Below, in pieces: positions 52,614 through 63,902 of a stretch of DNA of 64,000 nt; position 1 is the stretch's first letter; the number at the start of each line of letters is the position of its first letter. The position numbers and the translations under genes were made by a program. The DNA is from Carnegiea gigantea (lineage: Eukaryota; Streptophyta; Magnoliopsida; Caryophyllales; Cactaceae): NCBI GenBank assembly GCA_029747015.1, contig JAKOGI010001355.1, positions 69,501 through 133,500 of the forward strand, read 5' to 3'. The notes beneath the pieces were generated by a model. That model saw nothing but the letters and a program-made list of their open reading frames with translations. It did no database searches and was not told where the DNA came from.

Positions 52614-53309
52614 CTAAATGTAACTAGGCATAAGAAATCATGATCGAAGTTAGATAATAATCCACGAGAAAAGTGAAGGCATATTGCTCAAGCACATAAA
52701 GGTACCTAAAGTTCAAAGCTAGAACACTCAGAATGAACTACACACTTAGAAAACCATGTAGAAAGGCAAGCATTTATTGAAAGTGCTAAAGAAGAAAATA
52801 TTGAAACTTTAAAAAGAGGTTTCACTTAGTAGCAAATGTACTAAGGTAAACGAAAGTTGGGATGACTCCTTTCATGAAGTGAGTTCCATAATATATTCAA
52901 CATCTTTATCCCCACCCCAAGTTCTGCTGGGCCCATTTCAATTTGAGAAGATGTGCACCAAACATAGTGTTGCCTAAGAACTTCTTGCATACATCAAACT
53001 ACATGTAATGGCGGTTTAAACAGAAGAAAATGTGCAGGAAACCATTTAATAGTTCAAGAATGGGGCCAAAACATCAACAGCCAGAACACCAGAAATTCAC
53101 AATCCTCAGCAGGCTGGATGACATGCAAAGACATATAAACAATGCACATGAGGCATATAATCTTTATGAGGATGACCATGCAATAGGAAAAAAACCGTCT
53201 GCATGGATTTCTTTAGCATCAGTCTGTAGGACTTCATAAGGTTCTGCGATATTCTCAACCCACAAGTACTGTTGCTTAAAACAGAAAAAATGTGATAGGG
53301 AACCATGAA
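52614..53309. other. VAL intron, exon-proximal part
   Basis: No B3 exon found. On the minus strand, 53270-53160 reads QQYLWVENIAEPYEVLQTDA then KEIHADGFFPIAWSSS and a stop, coding-like but unrecognised. Confidence 0.4.
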
Positions 53310-53325
53310 GTTCAAGGATGGACCA

Positions 53326-53411
53326 CCCCTTTTGTACATGGGTGACATCCCCTTGGTGTCCTTTTAATATACCTCTTGATTACTTACCCCCCCCCCCCAA
53401 AAAAAAAAAAG
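53326..53411 (+). mobile_element. 86-base LINE tail with 16-base perfect TSD
   Basis: LINE 3' end TTTTGTACATGGGTGACATC ... TTGATTACTTA, then C12A12, flanked by GTTCAAGGATGGACCA at 53310-53325 and 53412-53427. One of the clearest insertions in the window. Confidence 0.9.
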
Positions 53412-53427
53412 GTTCAAGGATGGACCA

Positions 53428-54480
53428 AAGTTAAGCCAGAATATCAGATTACAAGTGTTAAGAGGATGGAGCAAACTTATTATGAAGTCTTACAGCTGAT
53501 GCCTGATGGCTCATAAAAAGTTGGTTTGAGTATATTTTGCAAAATGATTTTATCTTGTCTGGTCAGGATGCTTCTACCCAAATCATGGTAAATTCCATCA
53601 TACTACGTGGAATTATTGAAGTCTTAAATGTCCCCCAGGACAATCCCCTTGATATTATTCTTGGAGGGTTTTTAGGTGGTATACCTACTCTGGCAATCTC
53701 CCTATACCTTTCCCCCCCTAATAACTTTTGCATCCCTGTCAACCCTCCATTAGATGGGGATGTCCAGCCCACGAAGATGCCCTGGTGCTGCCACAGACGG
53801 ATTGCCTGCTTTTCGTTGCTAACTTGGGCTGCCATATTCTTGGGTTTGATCGGGCATATTCTTGGGCTTTGTGGAGATGCTTTTCCAACACTTCCTTGGA
53901 TTACTTCAATTCATCTTTAACCCAGTCTAGCTTGTCTTTGATTTACTTTAGAAATTAGAAGAGTCTACCTCCTGGTAGATGAGGTTTGCGAGTTTATAAA
54001 GTCTCAACAAGTATGATTTAATATAAACCCACCCTCCTCAAGCACAGGACTAAAGAGCGGAGGTGTCTCAGGTGATCTTGTAGAAGGTAACAGAATGATC
54101 ACACCGGATTTGCTTCATCTGGATCTCACCAAGGGCGATGATGCAAACAACATGTGGGTAGTGACTGAGATCCAGAAATCCTGGGGGTCTCAAGAGGGGG
54201 TAGTAGAGGAAAAGAGGAAAAGAAACGGAACAATACAGTACGAGATAGGCAGCGAAAAAAAGCTATTACAGAAGCCAAACCTACACATATGAGGCACAGA
54301 CCAAAGGTTGGAAACTAATGAAGAGGAGATGAAGTGTTCAATTTGGAAAAAGCAAGGGAAAGGACAAGGGAGACTTGGAACAAGTAGGTGTGGGTCTAGG
54401 GACGAACCAAGGATGAAGGACGGAAGAGTGCTGGCAGAAGAACCTACTGATAATTTGAGGACCACCAAAATTCTACATTT
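53428..54480. other. VAL intron with an unrecognised coding-like remnant
   Basis: Minus 53563-53835 (90 codons) reads MAAQVSNEKQAIRLWQHQGI then FVGWTSPSNGGLTG and WGTFKTSIIPRSMMEFTMIW. It looks protein-derived, with matching pieces in other frames up to 53990. I do not recognise the family. Confidence 0.4.
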
Positions 54481-56175
54481 TTTTTTATGAGTAATAAAAA
54501 ATGCATTAGAACGACACCAAGGGGAATTCCGCCTTTGTACAAATGAGGACAACTACCAAAAAAAACAAACAAAAAAAAAAAAGCCGTCAAGCTCTCATGC
54601 ATAATATTATCTACAAACTCCCAAATAATCGAATTTTTCCCACCATTAAGCACAAAACTCGAACTATAGAAGAGTCTCAAACAGTAGAGCTTGAAATTTT
54701 GAAAGAACAAGGCTTTTTCCTCGAAAATCCGATGATTCCTTTCCTTCGTTCCTAGTACACCACCAAATAGCCAAACGAATCATCTTTCAAACACAAGAAA
54801 CCCAACTATTCTTCATTCTTCTTCTCCACGCTACCACCACATCTTGACTGAAGACGGTTGCACCCAACTAACATCAGGGAAAGAGATAAATGCTAAAGAG
54901 GTGAAGCCCAACGACAATGGATAAAGAGATGGTCCACCGTTTCCTCCTCTTGAAGGCACATAAAACACTTTTATCACTGAAGAGCTGTACGAGATGAAAA
55001 TCTCATGCATGGTTTTGAATGAGAGAAAGAAGTGAGGAATCCTCTTTTCGACTCTGACTCTCCCACTCCAGTCGTTGCTTTTCTTTCTGTTACTTCGAAA
55101 GTAGCTGCTTTAGCTTCAGCCACTTGAATTTTCGATATTCCTTTTTATTTCTCATCAGGCCTCTTAAAATTTCTTATTTTAAGCACACCCTCTGTAGGGA
55201 TCTTTCATTTAATAGCTGCCTAAACAAAGAAGCACACTTTCATAGGTGCTTAGACTTCAAATGGCAAAAAAAAGGAAAATCAGGACAATTCCCACAATCA
55301 CAAAGCCTTTGACTGAAATTCTTGATGGTGAAAGAACTTTTAGGGTCATATGGCCAACCAATCGTATCAATGCCCTCCAGTAATACATTCATTTTGGTAA
55401 GAGTTGTCAAAAACTCGCACACGCTACCCTCTTCCTAATCACTGGGGCTTCTTGAAAAAGTAATATAACAATGACTTTGGTCACCATTCCAAGAGATTAC
55501 ATCTTGCACGATAACATCTTTTAGAAGTTTCATCCTGAAAAGATTAGGGAATTGAATTTTAGGAGGTCGATCCCATACGAAACATTATGCCCGAAAAGCC
55601 CCCTAAACCTATTCTTCACTTCAAAATGCACAAAGGATTTGAAACGTTCCAAAACTGCTCAAATAGACGTCTAATAGCCCACCCCATGAGCCAAGCGGCT
55701 TTTTTAGGTCCATCAACCAAGAATATCAACCACATGTCTTGCGATGATCACGTTCCTCCAAAGAGCATTATCTTCTTTAGCAAAATGCCAAGACCACTTA
55801 GTCTTAAGAGCTTCATTCATACGCCGAAGAAGTCTTACGCCCAGCCCTCCCTCATGCTTGGAACAACAAACTTCTCCCTGATTAACCCAATGAAAACCGC
55901 TACCCGCTTCATTGTTCGACCAATAAAATCCCTCATAATTCTCTCCGAACGATTGGCGATGGGATAGTGAACAAGGATGTAAAGTAAATAAGGAGACTCA
56001 ATCAACTGCTCTTCAATAAGGTCAACCTACATTCTTTGGGCAAAAGCTTTGATTTCCACCTTGCAAATTTACGACGAAACCTTTCCACAATTGGGTGCCA
56101 CATTACTTGGCTCTTGAAATTTGCACCGGGGGGGTATTGAAAACTGGTTCAAAAAAGACCACTGATTGTTTAGCA
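54481..56175 (-). mobile_element. 5'-truncated LINE (second family)
   Basis: On the minus strand: PPGANFKSQVMWHPIVERFR, RKFARWKSKLLPK, SLLIYFTSLFTIPS, KWSWHFAKEDNALWRNVI, then the zinc-domain region, ending ATTACTCATAAAAAAAA near 54481. Heavily frameshifted. It joins the next LINE in the middle of a domain, so its 5' limit near 56175 is approximate. Confidence 0.7.
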
Positions 56176-56878
56176 AATATGATGGGACATGTATGTGCAT
56201 ACTGCTTATCTGCAAAGAAGGCCAAGCTTTCCATTGGGCTCTTCCTTTAGCGGGGGTTTGTAACACATGGAGCATCTACTTGGACCACTAAAATTTCTTC
56301 TTTTAAGCATGTCCTCCATAGGAATCTTGCCTATGGTGGCCGCCCAAGCAAAGAAACACACTTTTGTGGGAGCTTTAGACTTCCAAATGGACTTGGCAGC
56401 AAAATCACAACCATCCAAGGATTCAAATTGTGTGGAACAAAAACTCTTGATGCTAAAAGACACCTTAGAGTTAGCGGCCATACAATCTCATCATTGCCTT
56501 GGGGCAAAACCTCTTTGTCAGCAAGTAAGCCTAACAAATTGCAAATACTATCCTCTTACCAATCATTAAGACTCCTCACAAAAGTCAAATTCCCATGGCT
56601 AATGTCACCATTCCAAGATACTACTTCTTGTACCGTGGCATACTTTAAACGAGTCATCCTAAAAAAATCGGAAAATTGAGTCTTTAAAGGTCGAACCCCA
56701 CACAAAACATCATGCCAAAATAAGACCATTGAGCCATCCTTCACCTCAAATGCACTAAAGATTTGAAACGCTCTGCTAAGATAGATTTCCAACAACCAAC
56801 ACCGTGAGAATAAGAACTCTTTGCCTTGATCACATTTTTCCTCTAGCATCATCCTCCTTTGCAAACCTCCACAACTTC

Positions 56879-57559
56879 TTAGTCTTCAAAGCATCGTTTA
56901 TAACACGAAGAGGTCCTATGCCAAGTCCTCTCTTTTGATTGGGTGACATACTTCATCCCAATTGACCCAATGGAAGCCATTACCATTATCATTAGTATTC
57001 TAAAAAAAGTCTCATGATTTTCTCTAACCAAGTAGCAAGGGATGGTGAATAAAGACAAGAAGTAGATAGGCAGACTACACGAAGTGCTTTTGAAAGGGGT
57101 CAATTTACCCCCTCTAGACAAAAGCTTGGGCTTCCAACCTGCCAATCTCCTATGGAACCTCTCAACAATAGGGTCCCAAACCGCTCTGCTCTTATAAGGA
57201 GTACCAGGAGGAAGATCAAGGTAAGGAGAAGGCGGATAATCAACTCCACACCCAAGAAAACAGGCCAAGACATGAACATTAGGCAACTCGCCTATGGGAA
57301 TGAGTGCACTTTTGAATAGGTTGACCCTTAGCCCAGACATAACTTCAACAAGCAGAAGGATGCATCTTAAGTAACCCAAATTACTCTCATCTGGCATGCA
57401 AAAAGTAAGGATATCGTCGACAAAGAGTAAATGGGATATCAACAAACCCTCGGAATTAGGGTTGCTAATATGAAAGTCATTCCAGAGACCCTCCTTAACT
57501 ACTTTAATCACCAACTTACCAAGAGTCTCTATAATCAAAATGAACAATAAAGGCGACAA
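56879..57559 (-). pseudogene. LINE reverse transcriptase part with FVDD
   Basis: 226 codons: MSPLLFILIIETLGKLVIK, ISHLLFVDDILTFCMPDES, LRVNLFKSALIPIGEL, PYKSRAVWDPIVERFHRRLA. The usual YADD/FADD box is FVDD. The upstream RT fingers are in other frames, so the enzyme is broken. Confidence 0.8.
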
Positions 57560-58097
57560 AGGGTCACCTTACCTTACACCTCTTGAACTTGAGAAAAAAC
57601 CCAATGCTTCACCATTAATCAAGATAGAGAAGCGCACAATGGAAATACAAAAAGAGATCTAATTCCTCCACTTGTTAGGAAAACCCATTTTTTCAAGAAT
57701 AGCCAAAAGGAAACTCCAAGAGACATGATCGTAAGCCTTCTCAATATCAAGCTTACAAAGAATACTCGCAATCCCAGATCTGATATAAGAATCAATGCAT
57801 TCATTAGCAATCAAAGCACCATTCAAAATTTGACAACTAGGAACAAAAGCATGCTAGGAAGGACCCACAACTTTTCCAATTCCTCAATCTTGAAGCAAGG
57901 ACTTTGGTAAGATTGTAAGAATCTTATATACACTCCCCACCAAGCTAATGGGCCTAAAAAACTTAATATCATCTGTGCCAGCCACTTAGGGAATCGAACT
58001 TATAAAAGTAGCATTTAAAGTTTTCTCAAAGGCACCATTATTATGAAAATCGGCAAACAAAATCCCATGATCCCCCGTTCATAGTAGTCCAACAATG

Positions 58098-58427
58098 CTA
58101 GAAAAAGGCTATATTGAAATCGTCTGGTCCTGGAGCTTTCTCGTTGCCTAACTCCGTGATGGTATCCCGAACTTCATCTTCAGTAAAAACTTTTTCAAGA
58201 TCTATGGCATCATCAAGACTAATAGAGGCAAAAGCAATATCAGCAAGAAAAATCCTTGATGGTTGATCTTCATAATAAAGATTTTCGTAGAAGTGAACAA
58301 TTGCATTATTGACCGAGGCAGCATCAGCATAAAGCTCGCCATCCATTTTAATTTTGTGAATAGCATTACACTTTCTTCTCCTATTTGCCACCTGGTGGAA
58401 AAATTTGGTATTGCGATCACCATCCAC
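58098..58427 (-). pseudogene. LINE ORF2 segment between endonuclease and RT
   Basis: DGDRNTKFFHQVANRRRKCN to LEKVFTEDEVRDTITELGNE and KAPGPDDFNIAFF, a conserved entry into the RT domain. Ends at a frameshift. Confidence 0.8.
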
Positions 58428-58550
58428 AATCCACTATTGCTTTGCTCTTAGGTACAGTAAATATCAATGGATCTCCGCACCAAAGAGAGTTCATTTTTAA
58501 CTTCCAATCTTTCAACTATATCCGCCCATGAGAGAGACTGTTCCTGCTCC

Positions 58551-59303
58551 TCATCTAAAAACTTTCACGTTTTCCTCCAAACTAGCCATCTTAAACTCTA
58601 AATGGCAAAATACATCTATGTTCCACTGCTTAAGTTTGGTCTTCAAAAAATTTAGTTTCTTTGCCAAAATAAAACATGAGGCGCCAACAACATATAGCTC
58701 AGTCCAAAAAGATTTGACAACATCACAAAAGTCATCCACCTCAAGCCACATATTCTCGAATTTAAAAGGACGCCTACCTATAGAGACTTCCCCAATCTGG
58801 AGAAGAATGGGAAAATGATCCGAAGTTATTTTGGACAGGTAACTGGATGAAACCATTGGAAGTGTTCTTCCCACTCAACCAAGAAGAGGAATCGGTCAAT
58901 GCGAGATAACACAGGAACCTCCTCATGGCTAGACCAAGTAAAGCGTGCACCTTCTAAAGGAGGATCAATGATATTACAAGAACCAAAGAAACTAAAGAAC
59001 TCTCTCATCACCCAAGATAAACGACCACCGACCTGTGGATCTCTCTTAAGGAAACCTAATGACATTAAAATCCCCACACAAACACCACGAAATGTCCCAA
59101 GAAGACATAAAAAATGAGAACTCCTCAAATAAAGCTAGCTGCAAATAGTCATCATTAGGCCCATAAACCCTAATTAGACCCCACTCAAAATTGTCCTCCA
59201 AAGAATTAAACTTACTACAAATAGAAAACGACCTAATATGAGAGTCAGCAAGCTCCAAGACTTGAGGATACCAAATGACAATAATGCCTCCTAGACGACC
59301 CAC
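58551..59303 (-). pseudogene. LINE endonuclease region, split over frames
   Basis: Contains GDFNVIRFP, FTWSSHEEVPVLSRIDRFLF and KITSDHFPILLQIG (the SDH catalytic box). The order fits an AP-type endonuclease, broken by at least two frameshifts. Confidence 0.75.
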
Positions 59304-61299
59304 TAAAGGTAAGTAAAGCCCCTAGCGGGCGACGACCACATAGACTAATCGCTATCGGACGATTAACAACCTCCGACTTAGATTCTTGAAGAATAACTAC
59401 ACCACCGGAAAAAGTACACAAAACCCACTTAACATCCCTCGCTTAATTGGAAAATTGAGCCCCCCGACATTCCAAGCAAGAACATTAACGGTTGGCCCCA
59501 TTTGAATACAACCTGTCCCCTGCAACTTCATCCCCCATACTCTCTGCAACCAACTGATAACCTTTTATTCTATTTGCTTCCAGCGAGCCAAGAAAAGAGT
59601 GCAGCTCCATCTCTCTACCTTCAATGGCCAGACCCATCTTCTTACAAAAAAGATCATTCTATCCAAAAGACATGCAAAACCTTCAATAACATTCTCTGAA
59701 TTAATAGAACCAAGCAAAGCAACACCATCTAAACCTTGAGCGTGATCTTGACCCAACCCAGCATCAACAACTAGCTTAGTCTTTCCAAGCTTCTTCCTAC
59801 GAGAATAAACTAACACACTCGTAGCTGGTGAGCAAGCTGAAGTCCTCCACAACATTCAGAGGTGATTCTGGGATCCTTGAGGCAAACAGAGAACTACAGT
59901 GGAGCTACCCTCGCAATCAGAAGAGGGATAGTTCTCCAAAAGATCTCTCAACACTTGGAATTCATTAACAACGGGAGAAGAAACACCCAAAATTCCTTAG
60001 AGCCACTCTTCTTCCAAGGAGACACCGACACATCATTAACATTGTCCTTGAAGGAGATCCTCTACTTCAACACATCAACATTGCCATCTTGCTCTTCGCC
60101 AATCACAGCCGCGAAAATATCCCATGAACCAAAAGCCCTACACTTCCAGCCCATCAAATGCGAGTCTGGGGAGTAACCCAAACGACCCCGAACAACATCA
60201 GCAAAAGACCTATTCCTGCCCACCGAAACCTGAAGGGAATAGAAGCATTCCTTCGTGGAGGAGATGGCTTCTTATGACCCTCAATCAAAGTCTCCTTAAG
60301 GGGAGCAACCATCCCATTGTACATTATTCAATTTAATATATTTTACTCTTTTTCCCTATCAAAAAAACAAAAAAAGAATCTTTATCACCCTAAACCAGCC
60401 TTCTGCCTTAGCACCATCAGGAAAGATCACTGTCCTAAATTGCCCACCATTACCCAAAAGAGAGAGGACAATGAATCTACCTTTGCTATTCTTTCTCAGT
60501 TGAAGCAATAGACACCTATCACCCCACCTAAAAGTTTTCACTCACAAAGGTTCTCCCTTTGAGAAACAGAAGCGAACCATTTGAACTGCCACCTATCGAA
60601 ACTCGTAGAAACTCAACTGGATGATCGATCTTTTCCTTTTCCTTCTACTGGACTCAGCAACTTTAAAAGGAAAAGGGCCTCCAACACCCCCAATCACTTC
60701 CCAGAACTTCCCTTCCACCCTCACAGAGGCATACATGACACACAGCCAGGGCAATGAAAACTAGCAAAAGGAGGAAGAAAAACCACAAACGAAACCAAGT
60801 AAAAGAGGGTGCAAAGGAGCTAGCCGCTGAATCCCACCAATACCTTTCACTACCGGAGAAGAAGAAGAAATCGAGACTGGCCGGAGATAACAACACCACC
60901 ATGGAGGAATACCACCAGGGAGGAATTCCGCCCTTTCTGCCGCTGAAAATGCATCATGGGGAATTTCCTACAAGATTCCCGTCACCAAAAAATTCGCCGA
61001 CGACCGAAAAACTGCCACAAACCTCAGCAGCAGTGACAGAATCTACCGGAAAACCCAAATCCCCAACCCAAGGACACCTTAGCCCTCCACCGACGAACAA
61101 ATCTAAAGAAACCACAAAGCCAGACCCGAAAAAGCAAATGACAACCAATGAAGGGGACGGTGGGCAGCTCCCGGAGACCTAAAGACTAGCGGACCTCAGG
61201 TGGACCTCCGATGACCACTCCAGGCACCCTAAACTTCACTACCTAGAAATAAGCACCTGGAGAGAGAGGGGGAGGAGGTTCGTGCAATGTTAAAATAGC

Positions 61300-62780
61300 T
61301 TTTTTTTTCTTGGATAAGGAAAAGAAGATTATATAAAAATATCATGATCAAAAGACTGGATGAAAAGCTAGCATGCTACAAAAGCTATACACATCCAATA
61401 TGAAAAATATCCACACGATCTACAAGATCTAAAGAAGAATAACAAAAATTCTCATCATCTCAAAAATAGTCTAAATGAAATTATTTTTGAAGCACTGAAG
61501 AGGCAACCCCACACCCTCACTCTTTTGTTTGTTTCACGCCAAATTCTACGAAAATATCGCATGTTGGAATGAAATAGGATTCTTCTTCTTAGCCTTCCTA
61601 CCAAAGAAACCCTCCCTAACAAAGGGATGGTTCCTAACAAAGTTAGACACAACCTAAGAAACTCCTAAACAACTAAAGGCTAGATCCTACAGAGCTCTAG
61701 CAATAGGACAATACAAAAATAAGTGATACGCTGATTCCACTTTCGCTTTACACATAAAGCACCTATTCACCAAAATCTTACCCCTCGCTTGCAAAATATC
61801 ACTAGTCAAAATATTCTCGTGTGTGATTCCCAAACAAAAAAAAGAAACTCTAAGGGCCTGTTCTTTTATTGGTAAATCCACTTTTACCGACTTCTACATC
61901 TTCTACCTACTTTCACCGACTCCTTCTAACTCTTAAAAAAATTCCAACACGTTACAACAATAACCAACTTCTTCCAACTCTTACCAACTTCCTACAAAAA
62001 AAAATATTCACACTCATTTACATTTTCTACCAATATCTTCCAACTCTTATCAACTTCTACCGACTTCTTCAATCTTTCCCGACCTTAACCAACTCCTACC
62101 AATCATTCTAAAACAATACAAACTTCACCCATTTACCAACCCATATTTTCTAACGAAAAGAATAAGCCCTAAGTGGAGTTGTAGATTTCCAAATAAGCAT
62201 CCACGAGAATTAGCCTCCCAAAAATCATCCATCTAAATGAATCATGAGAAGAATCTGGACAATGATTCCATAGAGCTTAGATAGGAAGATAACAAGAGTG
62301 ACATCATCCACAAAGGCATCCCAGAGAAAAACAGTAAGCAAACACAATATCTAGATATATGCTCACCAGTCACTTTATTCGTTGCAAGAGCATAAAGAGA
62401 AAGCAAAAGGCCTTTCAAGGGGCCCCTTTCACACCAAAAATCATGCCAAAAGAAGGTGGCTGACCCTTCACCAACTTCAAAAAATAAATGTGGATAAAAA
62501 CATCCCCATCCTTTACATGTGTATCTCTAAAGGCTTAGTCCAAAAGGCCCATTTGGATTAGATACTACCCAAATGCCTCCCAAACATATTTACTACAAAT
62601 CACTCTTCTCCAAAGGTTGGTTTTCTCATTCATGAACCTCCATAACCACTTGCCAAGCAAAGTCTCTAACACCTAATCCTCCATCAAGTATGGGAAGCTT
62701 AACAATGTTCCATCTCACCAAATGATACTTGAAATCGCTACCAAAAGTGCCCCAAAGGAATTTCCTTTGAACCTCCTTTA
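61300..62780 (-). mobile_element. 5'-truncated LINE with 14-base TSD
   Basis: Flanked by AATGTTAAAATAGC at 61286-61299 and 62781-62794. The plus strand starts with the T run and TTGGATAAGGAAAAGAAG, the family 3' end. The zinc domain piece NRCFMCKAKVESAYHLFLYC is near 61750. It carries a MITE at 61854-62169. Frameshifted. Confidence 0.88.
61854..62169. mobile_element. Tourist-like (PIF/Harbinger) MITE nested in the LINE
   Basis: 316 bases, ends GGGCCTGTTCTTTT and AAAAGAATAAGCCC (12 of 14 inverted match), flanked by TAA at 61851-61853 and 62170-62172. The inside is pyrimidine-rich with many CCAACTCTTACCAACTTC-like words. The LINE zinc-domain frame resumes on both sides. Confidence 0.8.
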
Positions 62781-62814
62781 AATGTTAAAATAGCATGTTG
62801 CTTTTCGAATAGGG

Positions 62815-63470
62815 TGACCAAGGACCATTTTATATCTTCTAGACAAATAATCAAAAAATACATTGCTAAGGCACTAAAGGGATGTCACCTATGTACAAAA
62901 AGGGCAATCACAAAAACCACATGCCCTTAGGTTCTCCTATACTCTGCTAGCCACAAATCCAAAAAAGGAAACATTCCATTACACTCAGCACTTGACTCCA
63001 ACTATAAATTGCTGTTAAAAAATAGAGCTTGATACGTTAAAAGAGCATAGCTTTGGCCCTCAAAACTTATTAATTCCTTTCCTTCCATATAATCCATAAA
63101 TAACCCAAGGAAACAACTTTCAAATTCCATCAACCCACCTCTTCCTCACTCTTCTTCTTCATGCCATCAACACATCTTCAACATTCAAAGGTTGAACCCA
63201 ACTCTCTCCCTAAGAAGAAGAAAAAGAAATGCCAAATGAAAGGGAACCAACGAAAAAGAACGGTGATCGATTGATATGCCCTCCTCAAGGCACATAGAAT
63301 GCCTAGTGGCCAAATCAAAGTTTCTTCTCTTAAGCATGTCCTATGTGAGGATCTTTTCCTTTAGTGGCTTCATAAGAGTTTCGAACTTCCACATGGAATT
63401 GGTACGAAAGTAAAAACAACTTTGACCCCTCAAAAAGCTCATTGAAAAGTCCATACACAAAAGACCTCTG
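62815..63470 (-). mobile_element. LINE 3' segment (second family)
   Basis: The 3' end text near 62840 (AAAATACATTGCTAAGGCAC ... GATGTCACCTATGTACAAA) resembles that at 54490. Upstream on the minus strand come zinc-domain remnants (KRRNFDLATRHSMCLEEG). Broken, with no TSD found. Confidence 0.6.
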
Positions 63471-63850
63471 GTGAATTGGAACATTATTAAACAACCTTTT
63501 CCTGAATGTGGCTTAGGCATTAGACTTAATTATTTTCAACAAGGCCCTTCTTGGTAAGTGGTTATGGATACTTACGAATGAGAAAGAAAAACTTTGGAGG
63601 ACAGTGATCAAGGCCAAATATGGGGCGCATGGTTTTAATTGGATTAGAAAGCAAAATGGCACTTATGGCATTGGTCTTTGTTAAGTTTATTTGCAGAGTT
63701 TGCGATTGATTCTTCCCCCTCATTGCTTTTCGGGTAGGGAATGTTTTCTCAAACTTTTTTTCGGCATAACAAATGGTGTGATGCTATTCTTTTGAGGGAT
63801 CACTTCAGTTGGCTGTCACCACTAGTTGCTGATGCTCATGGACGTGTTTA
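63466..63850 (+). mobile_element. LINE fragment in plus orientation
   Basis: Reads VNWNIIKQPFPECGLGIRL, then shifted FNKALLGKWLWILTNEKEKL, WRTVIKAKYGAHGFNWIRKQ: the RT C-terminal connector. It faces the minus-strand LINE at 62815-63470. Confidence 0.65.
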
Positions 63851-63902
63851 ATGGTTAGATATTGTTGCTCATGCTCATGGACGTATTTAATGGTTAGATA
63901 TT
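63826..63902. repeat. 39-base tandem duplication
   Basis: GTTGCTGATGCTCATGGACG plus TGTTTAATGGTTAGATATT is followed at once by a copy with two changes. Confidence 0.85.

Larger units (their letters stand above)
56176..61285 (-). mobile_element. Long, degenerate L1-type LINE (second family)
   Basis: The GA-rich 5' leader ends near 61285. ORF1 remnants (SIIQLSFYEFR, WGDRCLLLQLRKNSKGRF, IVLSLLGNGGQFRTVIFPDG) lie at 59500-61200. Endonuclease pieces (GGIIVIWYPQVLELADSHIR, GDFNVIRFP, SRIDRFLFLVEWEEHF) lie at 58550-59303. Pre-RT (GDRNTKFFHQVANRRR, EKAPGPDDFN) is at 58098-58430 and RT at 56879-57560 with active site FVDD near 57415. The zinc domain begins at 56481 and is cut off after RCSMCYK near 56270. 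Stops and frameshifts throughout. The 3' end is missing or replaced. Confidence 0.8.

Noticed and set aside
55587..55967. 126-codon plus ORF
   Set aside because: Antisense of LINE RT C-terminal sequence that reads correctly on the minus strand.
60310..60375. Small plus-strand LINE-like tail inside LINE ORF1
   Set aside because: The text resembles a LINE 3' end with an A tail, but I found no TSD and cannot exclude native ORF1 sequence.
60754..61182. 142-codon plus ORF
   Set aside because: Antisense of the LINE ORF1 leader region, low complexity (KEPT-rich).
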